Origin: Pseudomonadota bacterium
GTDB lineage: Bacteria; Desulfobacterota; Desulfovibrionia; Desulfovibrionales; Desulfovibrionaceae
Length of the DNA: 64,000 nt
Assembly (NCBI GenBank): GCA_023403845.1
Contig: JAEYDL010000006.1
Coordinates: 1 to 64,000, forward strand
Direction: 5' to 3'
Part shown: piece after piece, positions 8,056-16,829 of the stretch
Layout of the letters: every line of letters starts with the position of its first letter
Position numbering within the stretch: the first letter of the stretch is position 1
Position numbers and translations under genes: made by a program
Notes under the pieces: model-generated
What the model saw: only the letters and a program-made list of their open reading frames with translations
Told to the model about the DNA's origin: nothing
The model's database searches: none

Positions 8056-8891
8056 GCATACCTCCTCGTTAGAGAACGATCAGACACCTGCCACGGATAT
8101 TTTCATTTTCAGATACCCCATTCCATGCAAAATATCAACAAACTCATGACAATTCCCTGACAAGATATTCTTTTCACACTCTCGTGTTTCCGAACAGAAT
8201 GCCTGCCCCAGATTTGGGCAGATGCCATAAATTGCCATACTCCTTTCCCTATACGAAAGGCATCAATATATCCCGGCCTTAAACTCAAAGAAATAAAACG
8301 ACAATTACCTGTACCCGCTTATTAAACAAGAAAATTCTTCTTATTTTATGGCATCTTATTTCAAGGAATCTACATATTTCAAAAATACGGCATATGATTA
8401 CCCAGAATAAAATAACGAATATTTCCCGAGAAACATGTACATCTTAAAAAAAATTTTTATATCATAAATAATGGTACACTTTAATATGGTTACAAGATAA
8501 AATACAACTCAGGATTGCACGCGCTGCATCATGTTTTTGATTTTCCGAAAAAGAAAGTTCCCTTCGAACGCCTCTGCATGGCTACAAAAGGATTTCACTT
8601 CTATACGAAAATGGCAATCATCGTACGACATGGCCGTACATTTCCAAAAACTCCCCCAGATACGGCACAGGAACAGTACATAAATCCTGTTACCGTAAGA
8701 TTTCTGAAACCGAACCCGACGGCGACGCCAACAAATTCTCAGGTCGGAAACATGAAAACTGATGAAACGAAAGACCATGGGTGACCATCTGGAGCCGACC
8801 GAAGCACGGCTCGACAGTACGGAAGGCGTTTTCCACACAGCCCTCCGAGCGAAGACAGGCTTCCGAGGCACTCGCACAACCCGTCACTCCG
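8056..8891. other. Long AT-rich intergenic region
   Basis: About 835 bases between the LysR gene and the symporter partner with no credible gene. The part around 8160-8515 is clearly richer in A/T than its surroundings. An 89-codon frame at 8515-8784 lacks a ribosome site and resembles no family. The region holds the TATGGCA sites described separately. It must also contain the promoter of the minus-strand symporter operon, which I could not place confidently. Confidence 0.5.
8220..8356. promoter_or_regulatory. Three TATGGCA-type sites upstream of the symporter operon
   Basis: TGCCATA occurs at 8223-8229 and 8233-8239, exactly one helical turn apart. Its reverse complement TATGGCA occurs at 8347-8353. 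The outer copies extend to a perfect 12-bp inverted repeat (8220-8231 and 8345-8356). The spacing and location between the LysR gene and the symporter operon suggest operator half-sites for a repressor or activator. No regulator can be assigned from sequence. Confidence 0.4.
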
Positions 8892-9809
8892 TTATTCGGA
8901 AGGTTCCCCGGCCGGCGCTTCGCCTTCTTCCAGCAAAATGTTCAACAAGGATTGCGCACAGAGGGAAAGCGGCGCATTTTTCCGGGCGCAGATCAAAATT
9001 CTTTCCGGGCTGAACAGATGATCCAGCGGCAGAAACTCCAGCTCTTCGGGGAACAGAGGCAGCCCCCCGGCCAGAGAGGTCACCAGACTCACCCCAAATC
9101 CCCTGCGCACGTATTCGCCCATCAGATAAATATTTCTGGCCTCCAGAAACACATCCATCTTCAGTCCCTGTTCCGCGAAGGACTGCTCCAGCTTCGTTCC
9201 GGAAGCGAAGCGGATATTCGACGCCAGCTTGATGATCGGATGCCGGGCCACATCCTCCAGCCGGATGATCCCGCATCGCGTCAGCCCATGCCCACGGGGC
9301 ACCATCAGTACGAAATGGGCCATTTTCCAGTAATAGGTCACAAGATGCGCCGGAACCTGCGATTCCAGAGCCAGAGTGAGATCAATCCTTCCTCTGCTCA
9401 GCATTTCAAGAGCGACATCCGGCGAACGTTCCAGCAGAGTCAGACGGGCTTCGGGATACTCTCTCCTGAATCGGGATACTGCATCCGGCAGCATGAGGCT
9501 TAGCGTGGCCGTTCCAGCGGCCAGCGTGACCCGTCCGGCTCCCCCGTTGCGAAGACTTTCCAGTTCCCGCAGCAGACCTCCACGACGCTGAAAGACATCT
9601 TCCGCAAACGACAGCACACGGCGGCCCTCCTCGGTCAGCACCATGTTTCGGCTGTTCAGGCGGGTAAAGAGCTGGCACCCCAGCGCAGTTTCCAATGCCT
9701 TGATCTGCTTGGAAAGCGCCGGCTGAGAACGGTGCATGACCGTGGCAGCCTTGCTCAGACTTTTCAGCGTAGCCGCATAATAAAAACTCTCGAGATGCAT
9801 CCAATCCAT
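8892..9809 (-). CDS. LysR-family transcriptional regulator
   Basis: A 305-residue LysR-type regulator. The N-terminal winged helix-turn-helix is plain (HLESFYYAATLKSLSKAATVMHRSQPALSKQIKALE, given here in pieces: residues about 5-40), followed by the linker helix and a periplasmic-binding-protein-like effector domain from about 90. It is divergent from the deacetylase/peptide-transporter operon, the usual arrangement for a LysR protein that controls its neighbour. It also lies on the same strand as the symporter operon, so it may control both. The effector is unknown. The ATG at 9809 has a weak ribosome site, and the ATG at 9800 is an alternative. Confidence 0.9.
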   Translation of the reverse strand: MDWMHLESFYYAATLKSLSKAATVMHRSQPALSKQIKALETALGCQLFTRLNSRNMVLTEEGRRVLSFAEDVFQRRGGLLRELESLRNGGAGRVTLAAGTATLSLMLPDAVSRFRREYPEARLTLLERSPDVALEMLSRGRIDLTLALESQVPAHLVTYYWKMAHFVLMVPRGHGLTRCGIIRLEDVARHPIIKLASNIRFASGTKLEQSFAEQGLKMDVFLEARNIYLMGEYVRRGFGVSLVTSLAGGLPLFPEELEFLPLDHLFSPERILICARKNAPLSLCAQSLLNILLEEGEAPAGEPSE

Positions 9810-9869
9810 GGGATCCGCCGGGAAATCCGCCGCGCCGTCAAGGTTATGGACGGAATAAAAAAAATGAAA

Positions 9870-9928
9870 TGGACAAAAAAAGGACCGGAAGCTAACTTCT
9901 AATCCAGAATTCCATACTTTTCAGTATG
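9870..9928 (+). promoter_or_regulatory. Candidate promoter and dyad of the deacetylase/ABC operon
   Basis: TGGACA at 9870-9875 and TAACTT at 9893-9898 are spaced by 17 bases, a plausible sigma-70 promoter on the plus strand. A small perfect dyad, CATACT-tttc-AGTATG (9913-9928), follows near the likely transcription start. It could be an operator in the LysR intergenic region. Confidence 0.35.
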
Positions 9929-9976
9929 CGGGATTTGCCCCCGTTTGGCAATCTGATCAACGCCGGTGGGAAATGC

Positions 9977-10843
9977 ATGAAACAGCCGTACATCTGGCCG
10001 GCTTCCATCCAGGCCGCCTTTTGCTTCACCATCGACGTGGATGCCGAAAGTCCGCAATTATGGCGCAGCCGCAACCAGTCCTCTTTGAGCATGAATGAAC
10101 TGGAGCAGAGATGTTACGGTCTGCGCGAAGGCATATGGCATCTGCTCGAAATTCTGAAACGCCACGATGTCCGGGCCACCTGTTTCGTGCCCGCTCATGA
10201 GGCGGAAACACGTCCCTGGCTGCTGGAAACGCTGGCCGATGCAGGTCATGAAATCGGCTTGCACGGCGTTCTGCACGAGGTCGTCAGCGATCTGTCTCCC
10301 GATCAGTTCTCCGAAATCGTCGAAAAGGGCATTGAAACGGTCGTGAGGATGACGGGGCTGCGGCCGTTGGGGTTCCGTTCGCCCTCATGGGAAATGACGC
10401 CCTGGGCTTTTGACGTTCTGCGGCGGGCCGGCATTCTCTACGACAGCTCCCTTTCCGGCTACGACCACCCTTATTCTCTTGGTCAAACCATCGAAATTCC
10501 CATTCAATGGACTCTGGATGACGCCGTCTTTTTCAGATACGCCGGCACGGGAGCCGATCGCTGGGCGCCCCGCACGACATCCGAGACGGCTGGCAGCTGG
10601 CTCGAAATCTGCGCGGGCATCGAACGGTTCGGAGGATCGGTGGTGACGACTGTTCATCCATGGCTCACCGGTCGCAGCGGTCGCATTCCACTTGCCGAAG
10701 CCCTGCTTGAACATGCCAGGAATACTGACGGCCTCTGGGTCTGCACGACCGGAGAGCTGGCAGCCTATCATGCCCGATCGTCCAACAGTGACCGGTTCAG
10801 GGAATCCGCAACTCTTCCCGACCGGTCTTCTCCCCTCGACTGA
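9977..10843 (+). CDS. Polysaccharide deacetylase-family (CE4) protein, HpPgdA-like
   Basis: A 288-residue NodB-homology protein. FTIDVDAES (residues 17-25) provides the catalytic/metal Asp pair. HDVRATCFVPAHEAE follows as the second strand, and GHEIGLHGVLHE holds the two metal-binding His residues. FRSPSWEMTP is motif 3, and a late His lies in VTTVHPW. No signal peptide is present, so it acts in the cytoplasm. This matches the HpPgdA/PuuE-like subgroup, members of which attack small amides rather than cell-wall polymers. I chose the ATG at 9977 (GGTGGG upstream) over one 17 codons earlier. It is first in a plus-strand operon with peptide-type transport genes and a gamma-glutamyltransferase homologue, which supports a role in amide catabolism (inference). 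Confidence 0.8.
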   Translation: MKQPYIWPASIQAAFCFTIDVDAESPQLWRSRNQSSLSMNELEQRCYGLREGIWHLLEILKRHDVRATCFVPAHEAETRPWLLETLADAGHEIGLHGVLHEVVSDLSPDQFSEIVEKGIETVVRMTGLRPLGFRSPSWEMTPWAFDVLRRAGILYDSSLSGYDHPYSLGQTIEIPIQWTLDDAVFFRYAGTGADRWAPRTTSETAGSWLEICAGIERFGGSVVTTVHPWLTGRSGRIPLAEALLEHARNTDGLWVCTTGELAAYHARSSNSDRFRESATLPDRSSPLD

Positions 10844-10905
10844 GGACCAGCGGCCCGCCTGTGCGGAGCCGTTCACGCATACCCATGCCCCGAAGGAGAA
10901 CGAGC

Positions 10906-12405
10906 ATGCGCAAGAGTCTAGGAACCTATCTGGCCGGAGTCTGCTCCGCCATCCTGCTGCTGGCGGCTCCCGCCATGGCCGCCAAGGACACCGTCGTCAT
11001 CGACCTGAGCAACGAGACGGCGACCTGCGACCCGCACATGCAGTGGAATCAGAACAGTTACGGCGTGTATCGCAACATCTTCGACAACCTGATCACCCGA
11101 GACAACGCCGGAATGATCATCCCCGCCGTGGCCACGTCGTGGAAGCATCTGAACGATACGCAAATCGAGTTCGTCATCCGGACAGACATCAAATTCCACG
11201 ACGGCACGCCGCTGACTCCCGAAGACGTGGTCTACAGCATCGAGCGCATCACCGACAAGGCCACTGCCAGTCCACAACGCAGCCAGTTCGAAGCCGTAAT
11301 CAAGGCTGAAGCGACCGGCCCGGATCGCGTGGTCTTGACCACGGCCAAGCCGTATCCGCCCCTGTTGGCCCAGCTGGTGAAACTGAGCATCGTGCCCAGG
11401 GCCTATGTGGAAAAGGTGGGCAAGGAAACCTTCAACAAGGCTCCCATCGGCAGCGGTCCCTACAAGCTTGTCGAATGGAAACGTGGTGTGCGCATTCTTC
11501 TGGAGCGCAACGACGCCTACTGGGGCGACAAGGGATTCTTCCCCAAAGCCGAATTCCGTTTCGTTCCCGATCCCGGAACCCGCGTGGCCGACCTGCGCAC
11601 TGGCAAGGCCGATCTGGCCGTGGACCTCAATCCCGACCTCGCCGCCACCATCGAAAAGGACAGGGTCTGCGAACCGCGGGTGACCCTGACCGAACGGGTC
11701 GCCTTCCTGCGCACCAACAACGGGCGTACCCCCACGAACAACAAGCTGGTCCGGCAGGCCATCGCCTACGGCATAGACAAACAGGGAATCATTGACGGCC
11801 TGATGAACGGACAAGACCGCATCGCCGACACCATGCTCACAAAGGAAATGGCCGGCTACAGCAAACAGACCGGATTCCCCTATGATCCGGAGAAGGCCAG
11901 AGAACTTCTGGCCCAGGCCGGAGACGCCGCCAAAGAAGAACTTGTTTTCGCCACGGCGCCTTCATACGATCAGCGCATCGTGCAGGCTGTCCAGCAGATG
12001 CTGACCGACATAGGCATGAACGTCCGTATCGAAATGATGGATCAGGCGTCCTTCCTCAAGGCCGTGCAGCAGGGCGATCTCTCCGCCCGTCCGCATATTT
12101 CCTTCGGTCGCTGGTCTTGCGCATGCATGGACGCCGACGGTGTGGTCTACCCGCTCATGCATTCCAGCAGCGCATGGTCTCAGACCCGCAACGCCGACCT
12201 GGACGGTCTGCTTGACGAGGCCCGCATCTGCCTTGATCCCGACAAGCGCGTGGAGCTGTATTCCAGGGCCGACAGGATCATCCTGGACGAAAGCTATATC
12301 CTGCCGCTCTATCAGGTCGCCTATATCTATGGCGCCAACAAGCATCTGGTCTGGACGCCGACTCCCAACGAAAGTCTCTTCCTCAACCGGATGAGCTGGA
12401 AGTAA
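10906..12405 (+). CDS. Peptide/nickel-type ABC transporter substrate-binding protein (SBP_bac_5)
   Basis: A 499-residue periplasmic binding protein. A signal peptide is evident (MRKSLGTYLAGVCSAILLLA, cleavage after AMA near residue 25). The mature part shows the cluster C family hallmarks: TCDPHMQWNQNSYGVYRNIF near the start, KFHDGTPLTPEDVVYSIERI, and NAPIGSGPYKLV-like text (FNKAPIGSGPYKL). This is the DppA/OppA/NikA superfamily, which binds di- or oligopeptides, opines, glutathione or metal chelates. The AAGGAG site at about 10893 fixes the ATG at 10906. The ligand is unknown. The presence of a gamma-glutamyltransferase homologue in the operon points to a gamma-glutamyl or amide compound. 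Confidence 0.9.
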   Translation: MRKSLGTYLAGVCSAILLLAAPAMAAKDTVVIDLSNETATCDPHMQWNQNSYGVYRNIFDNLITRDNAGMIIPAVATSWKHLNDTQIEFVIRTDIKFHDGTPLTPEDVVYSIERITDKATASPQRSQFEAVIKAEATGPDRVVLTTAKPYPPLLAQLVKLSIVPRAYVEKVGKETFNKAPIGSGPYKLVEWKRGVRILLERNDAYWGDKGFFPKAEFRFVPDPGTRVADLRTGKADLAVDLNPDLAATIEKDRVCEPRVTLTERVAFLRTNNGRTPTNNKLVRQAIAYGIDKQGIIDGLMNGQDRIADTMLTKEMAGYSKQTGFPYDPEKARELLAQAGDAAKEELVFATAPSYDQRIVQAVQQMLTDIGMNVRIEMMDQASFLKAVQQGDLSARPHISFGRWSCACMDADGVVYPLMHSSSAWSQTRNADLDGLLDEARICLDPDKRVELYSRADRIILDESYILPLYQVAYIYGANKHLVWTPTPNESLFLNRMSWK

Positions 12406-12416
12406 CCCGCCAGGAT

Positions 12417-12444
12417 GCCGGACGCCCCGGGAGGGACGTCCGGC
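12417..12444 (+). promoter_or_regulatory. Intercistronic hairpin after the binding-protein gene
   Basis: An 8-bp perfect stem (12417-12424 with 12437-12444, 12-base loop) without a T tract lies just after the binding-protein stop. Such hairpins between binding-protein and permease genes often stabilise the upstream message, giving more binding protein than permease. Confidence 0.45.
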
Positions 12445-12507
12445 TCTTCGTCAAGTCCCTTACGCCGTCCGCCGGCCGGTCGTCGCCGGTCCGGCAGAGG
12501 AAGTCCC

Positions 12508-13437
12508 ATGAGTCGATTTATCTTGAAACGCTGTTGGCAGGCCCTCGTCGCCGCGCTCGGAGCACTGACCATTCTCTTCTTCGTCCAGCGGCTTACGGGC
12601 GATCCCACCCTGCTGCTGGTTCCGGAGGGAGCCACAGCCGAGGACATCGCCATGCTGCGCACCAGTCTCGGCTTCGATCAGCCCCTGTATATCCAATATC
12701 TGCACTATCTCAAGGATCTTGGAACATTTGATCTGGGAATGTCCTATGTCCAGGGCGTGCCAGTATGGGACATTCTGCTCTCGCGCATTCCCTACACGCT
12801 GCAGCTCACGGCCGGAGCCATGCTTCTCTCCATTGGTGCAGGACTCCCCATCGGAGTACTTATGGCCCTGAAGCGGGGAACACTGCTGGAGCGACTCTTC
12901 CAGGCCATCGTCTTCACGGGACAAAGCATGCCCACCTTCTTCAGCGGCATCTTGATGATCCTGCTTTTTGCCGTCCATCTCCAGTGGCTGCCCTCTTCGG
13001 GTTCAGACTCGGGAGCCTCTCTGCTTATGCCGTCCGTCGCTCTCGGTCTGCTCACGCTGGCCACCTTCGCCCGCGTGGCCCGCACCGCCGTACTGGACGA
13101 GCTGGGCAAGGACTATGTGCGCACGGCCCGGGCCAAGGGCGTGCCCCTGCGCCGGATAGTCTGGCGGCATCTGGCCCGCAACAGCGCCATCCCGGTGATT
13201 ACCGTAGCCGCGCTGGAAATCAGCCATCTGCTGGCCGGCGCGGTCATTGTGGAAACACTGTTCGCCTGGCCGGGACTCGGTCAGGTGGCGGTACAGGCCA
13301 TTGAGGCCCGGGACTTTCCCATCGTGCAGGCCGTAGTCCTGTTCGGAGCCGTGGCGTCGGTGGTCTGCAACCTTGTCGCCGACCTCCTGTACGGAGTCGT
13401 GGACCCCAGAATTCGTCATACGGGAGGCGCGCAATGA
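12508..13437 (+). CDS. Peptide-type ABC transporter permease (DppB-like)
   Basis: A 309-residue inner-membrane permease of the BPD_transp_1 family with about six transmembrane helices. The first helix follows MSRFILKRCWQALVAALGAL. The cytoplasmic EAA loop is visible as DYVRTARAKGVPLRRIVWRHLARN (about 205-228), the DppB-type signature that contacts the ATPase. I chose the ATG at 12508 because AGAGGAAG precedes it and the conserved N-terminus starts there. Upstream codons belong to the intercistronic region. It overlaps the next permease gene by four bases (ATGA). Confidence 0.92.
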   Translation: MSRFILKRCWQALVAALGALTILFFVQRLTGDPTLLLVPEGATAEDIAMLRTSLGFDQPLYIQYLHYLKDLGTFDLGMSYVQGVPVWDILLSRIPYTLQLTAGAMLLSIGAGLPIGVLMALKRGTLLERLFQAIVFTGQSMPTFFSGILMILLFAVHLQWLPSSGSDSGASLLMPSVALGLLTLATFARVARTAVLDELGKDYVRTARAKGVPLRRIVWRHLARNSAIPVITVAALEISHLLAGAVIVETLFAWPGLGQVAVQAIEARDFPIVQAVVLFGAVASVVCNLVADLLYGVVDPRIRHTGGAQ

Positions 13438-14336
13438 GCACATCCGCTTCCAACAGCATGCAGCAGGAAATCCGTCCCCGTCCGTCGCTTCGGGCGACGT
13501 TCCGCGCGGGGTTTTCGGCCATCCCCGGCTATTTGTGGATCTTCATCGCCATTCTCGCCGGATTTGCCGTCATGGCGCTGTGCGCGCCCCTGTTTGCGCC
13601 GAACGATCCCACATCCCAGAACCTTCTTGCCCGCATGAAAGCGCCGGGCAGCGTCATCCGGGGCGTTTCCTATCTGCTTGGGTCGGACGAACTGGGGCGC
13701 GATGTCCTCAGCCGTATCATCTACGGCGCCCGGGCCTCCATGAGCGTGGCTGTTCTCGCCGTATGTCTTTCCGGCGCCATCGGGATACTGGCGGGGTTGC
13801 TGGCGGCCTACTGCCGCGGCTGGGTGGAGACGGCGGTCATGCGCATCGTCGACATGATGCTGTCCATTCCCGCGCTGCTCTTCGCGGTCATCACCGTGGC
13901 CGTGCTCGGCCCCGGCTTCATCAATGTAGTGCTGGTTCTCGGGCTGACCCGCTGGACCCGCTACGCCCGCGTCGTCTATGGGCAGGCGCTGAGCCTCATG
14001 CCCCAGCCCTATGTGCGCTACGCGCGCTTTGTCGGCACCCCGGCCCTGTCCATCATGTGCCGTCACCTTCTTCCCAACGTCTTCGGTCAGATCGTTGTCG
14101 TGGCGACGCTTGAATTCGGCTCTATGGTGCTATTCGAGGCAGGTCTGTCCTTCCTCGGACTCGGCGTGCAACCGCCCACCCCCAGCTGGGGAGCCATGAT
14201 GAACGTGGGGCGGCACTATCTGGACACGGCATGGTGGATCGCCGGCTTTCCGGGGGTCTGCCTCTTTCTGCTGGTGCTTTCTGTCAATATTATCGGCGAC
14301 TATCTGCGCGACAGGATGGACCCTCGTCTGCGCTGA
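13434..14336 (+). CDS. Peptide-type ABC transporter permease (DppC-like)
   Basis: A 300-residue second permease of the importer, with a cytoplasmic N-terminal tail and then about six transmembrane helices. DppC-type features are the LLGSDELGRDVLSRIIYGARASM stretch (about 78-100) and the EAA loop PYVRYARFVGTPALSIMCRHLLPN. The start overlaps the stop of the DppB-like gene (ATGA), so the two are translationally coupled, as expected for an obligate heterodimer. A hairpin lies in the 64-base gap to the SDR gene. Confidence 0.92.
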   Translation: MSTSASNSMQQEIRPRPSLRATFRAGFSAIPGYLWIFIAILAGFAVMALCAPLFAPNDPTSQNLLARMKAPGSVIRGVSYLLGSDELGRDVLSRIIYGARASMSVAVLAVCLSGAIGILAGLLAAYCRGWVETAVMRIVDMMLSIPALLFAVITVAVLGPGFINVVLVLGLTRWTRYARVVYGQALSLMPQPYVRYARFVGTPALSIMCRHLLPNVFGQIVVVATLEFGSMVLFEAGLSFLGLGVQPPTPSWGAMMNVGRHYLDTAWWIAGFPGVCLFLLVLSVNIIGDYLRDRMDPRLR

Positions 14337-14366
14337 GGCGAACGCCCCGGAACCATGAATTCAATC

Positions 14367-14386
14367 CGGCGGAAACGCTTCCGCCG
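14367..14386 (+). promoter_or_regulatory. Intercistronic hairpin before the SDR gene
   Basis: A perfect 8-bp stem (14367-14374 with 14379-14386) with a 4-base loop and no T tract, just before the AGGAG site of the SDR gene. It may mark an RNA-processing or stability point inside the operon. Confidence 0.4.
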
Positions 14387-14400
14387 AACAGGAGTCCGAG

Positions 14401-15192
14401 ATGATTGATCTTACCTGCCTCAAGGGGAAAAAAGTTGTTCTAACCGGAGCCTACGGCGTCTTCGGCGTCTGGATCGCGAAGGCGTTCAATGAAGTGGGCG
14501 CGGAACTCTGCCTGACCGGCAGCAAGATGAACAAGCTCGAAGAACTGGCTGCCGAACTCGACTGCGCCGTGTCTCCCCTGCTGGTGGCCGTTGACCTGAC
14601 GTCCGACGCCGACATGCAGCGTCTGACGGACACGGTGCGCGAAGCGTGGGGCGCGCCGGACATTCTCATCAACAATGCGGGCGTTTATCCCTCGAGTTTT
14701 CTGCTTGACCTGCCCAACGGGGAATGGGATCGCATCATGAACGTAAATGTGCGCGCCCCCTTCATCCTTTCCCGCGACATGGCGAAACTCATGATCGAAA
14801 GGGGCGTCAAGGGTTCCATCATCAATATTTCCTCCGGAGCCGCGCGCAAGATGCGCTCCACCGCCGTACCCTACTGCGTGTCCAAGACGGCGCTGGACCG
14901 TCTGAACCTGGGCCTGGCGCTGGAACTGGCCGAATTCGGAATCCGGGTAAACGCCGTGGAACCGGGTTTCGCCGCGGGAAGCGAAAGCACCCCCCTCACC
15001 GATGAACATGTGCGCAAGGTCATCGCCAATATTCCCCTTGGTCGTCCCTCGGGTCCCACGGATGCGCCTTCCGCCATCCTGTATCTGTGCTCCGATGCGG
15101 CTTCCTTCATCACAGGGGCCAATCTGGCCGTGGACGGCGGCAATTCCGCCGGAGTACGCGCCGTCTATCAGGACAAGAAAAAGGCCCTGTAG
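14401..15192 (+). CDS. Short-chain dehydrogenase/reductase (SDR)
   Basis: A 263-residue classical SDR oxidoreductase. The cofactor loop appears as TGAYGVFG (residues 15-22), the NNAG motif as INNAGVYP (90-97), the catalytic Ser in INISSGAA (141-148) and the YxxxK pair as Tyr158/Lys162. The nucleotide specificity is unclear. It sits inside the peptide-transporter operon, between the permeases and the gamma-glutamyltransferase-like gene, with its own AGGAG ribosome site. I infer it oxidises or reduces a hydroxyl group on the imported compound or on its hydrolysis product. Confidence 0.9.
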   Translation: MIDLTCLKGKKVVLTGAYGVFGVWIAKAFNEVGAELCLTGSKMNKLEELAAELDCAVSPLLVAVDLTSDADMQRLTDTVREAWGAPDILINNAGVYPSSFLLDLPNGEWDRIMNVNVRAPFILSRDMAKLMIERGVKGSIINISSGAARKMRSTAVPYCVSKTALDRLNLGLALELAEFGIRVNAVEPGFAAGSESTPLTDEHVRKVIANIPLGRPSGPTDAPSAILYLCSDAASFITGANLAVDGGNSAGVRAVYQDKKKAL

Positions 15193-15254
15193 CCAAACGA
15201 CGCAACACCTGCCAAGTTATCCCGCATCACGACCGACGCCTTTCGGAGAAGAGC

Positions 15255-16829
15255 ATGCACACGACACCGTGGAACATTACAAAATCGCAACTGACCAGTC
15301 CCGGCGGCATTGTGGTCTGCCAGCACTGGAAAGCCGCCGAAGCCGGCGCGGCCATGCTGGCCGCAGGCGGCAACGCCGTTGACGCCGCCGTGGCCGCGGC
15401 TCTGACCCTGAGCGTAGTGGAGCCGTGGCTCAGCGGTATCGGAGGAGGCGGATTCATGGTCGTCAGGGACGGCCCTTCCGGAGTCACTCGAGCTCTGGAT
15501 TTCGGCATCTGCGCCTCAGCCAGACTCAATCCCGCCGACTATCCGCTGGAAGACGCCGCGGATGACGGGGACTGGTTCCACTGGCCCAGGGTCAAGGACG
15601 GACGAAACATCCACGGCTACGCCTCCATTGGAGTTCCCGGCGCTGTCGCCGGACTGGCCGAAGCCCTCAAAACGCTGGGAACCCTGCCCTGGGAACAGGT
15701 TATCGAGCCGGCCATCGCGGAGGCCGAAGCGGGACTGGAACTGGACTGGATGGCTGCGCTGGCCCTTGCCATGGATACGGACATGCTTCTGCGCTATCCC
15801 GAGTCTGCCGCGCTCTGGCTGCCGGAAGGCCGCGTTTCCCGCGTATCGGCGGGGGCTCGTCCTTCCAGACTGCCGCTTACGGCCAAACTGGCCACGCTGG
15901 AGCGACTCCGGAAGGCAGGACCACAGGATTTCTACACAGGCGAACTGGCCCATGCGCTGGTGGAAGATCTTCGAAAAGGAGGTTCTCCCATCGATCTGGA
16001 CGATCTGGCCGCCTACCGTCCGGAATGGAAGGAGCCGCTGCACGGCGCATATCGCGGCTGGGATCTGGCGCTTATGCCGGGCAATTCCGCTGGGCCAAGC
16101 CTGTTGCGCGCCCTCGAAAACCTTGAGCGCGGCCTGAATCCCTCCTCCAGTCGTCCCGGAGCGGAGGAAGCCCTGCTCTACAGCCGCGTCTGCCGGGAGG
16201 AATATGAATACCGGCTCACGCATATGGGACAATCCGCCGTGCCCGGCAGCCGACCGGACCCCTCCTGCACCAGCAATCTCTGCGTGGTGGACCGACACGG
16301 AACGGTCGTCGCCCTGACCAACACCCTGCTGTCCCGCTTCGGCTCCAAAGTGACTTCTTCTCTCGGCATGCTGCTCAACAACGGCATCATGTGGTTTGAC
16401 CCCATGCCGGGGCATCCGAACAGCATTATGCCGGGCATCCGCCCACTCTCCAACATGTGTCCTCTGGTGGCAAGTCGTGCCGGCGGCGAGCGCTACGCCT
16501 TCGGCGCAGCGGGCGGTCGCACCATCTTTCCCACGCTGCTGCAGATCCTGTCCTACGTTTTCGACTTCAACATGTCTCTGGAAGAGGCTTTCCTCGAACC
16601 CCGGCTGGATGCCAGCACCGAAACGATCCGCATCTCCTCGCGTGCGGACCCGTCCGTAGCGGCCAAAGTCTCCGAAGTCTTTCCGGCCGAAGTGGTGGAC
16701 GACGCCATTTACCCGACCCGCTTCTCGTTGCCTTCCGCGGTGCGTCATGACCCTTCCGCGGGATTGAATACTGGAATGGCCCACCACAACAGCCCCTGGG
16801 CAGCTGCGGTTGCGGAGATTGCGTCATGA
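15255..16829 (+). CDS. Gamma-glutamyltransferase-like Ntn hydrolase (cytoplasmic)
   Basis: A 524-residue member of the gamma-glutamyltransferase family. The N-terminal half has the usual AAEAGAAMLAAGGNAVDAAVAAAL (residues 28-50) and SGIGGGGFMVV glycine segment. The autoprocessing site reads C-TSNLCVVD, placing the nucleophile at Thr339, but the usual T-T-H-x-S is replaced by T-S-N-L-C, a departure near the active site. SNMCPLVA and the GGRTIFPTLLQIL-type text fit the small subunit. There is no signal peptide, unlike the periplasmic bacterial enzyme, so it should act on substrate after import. It overlaps the following ATPase gene by four bases. An acylase or amidase specificity is as likely as true gamma-glutamyl transfer. 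Confidence 0.85.
   Translation: MHTTPWNITKSQLTSPGGIVVCQHWKAAEAGAAMLAAGGNAVDAAVAAALTLSVVEPWLSGIGGGGFMVVRDGPSGVTRALDFGICASARLNPADYPLEDAADDGDWFHWPRVKDGRNIHGYASIGVPGAVAGLAEALKTLGTLPWEQVIEPAIAEAEAGLELDWMAALALAMDTDMLLRYPESAALWLPEGRVSRVSAGARPSRLPLTAKLATLERLRKAGPQDFYTGELAHALVEDLRKGGSPIDLDDLAAYRPEWKEPLHGAYRGWDLALMPGNSAGPSLLRALENLERGLNPSSSRPGAEEALLYSRVCREEYEYRLTHMGQSAVPGSRPDPSCTSNLCVVDRHGTVVALTNTLLSRFGSKVTSSLGMLLNNGIMWFDPMPGHPNSIMPGIRPLSNMCPLVASRAGGERYAFGAAGGRTIFPTLLQILSYVFDFNMSLEEAFLEPRLDASTETIRISSRADPSVAAKVSEVFPAEVVDDAIYPTRFSLPSAVRHDPSAGLNTGMAHHNSPWAAAVAEIAS

Noticed and set aside
6355..8160. Very long open frame antisense to the symporter gene
   Set aside because: Composition is that of a mirror frame of a GC-rich gene (His/Gly/Arg-rich, no domain); the minus-strand symporter is clear.
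8220..8260. Sigma-54 promoter from the TGGCA-type sequence upstream of the symporter operon
   Set aside because: The spacing between the GG and GC elements is one base short of the required distance.
8515..8784. 89-codon open frame upstream of the symporter operon
   Set aside because: No ribosome site, no recognisable domain, low-complexity composition.
12417..12444. Hairpin after the binding-protein gene as a terminator
   Set aside because: No T tract follows and the permease genes obviously belong to the same operon.
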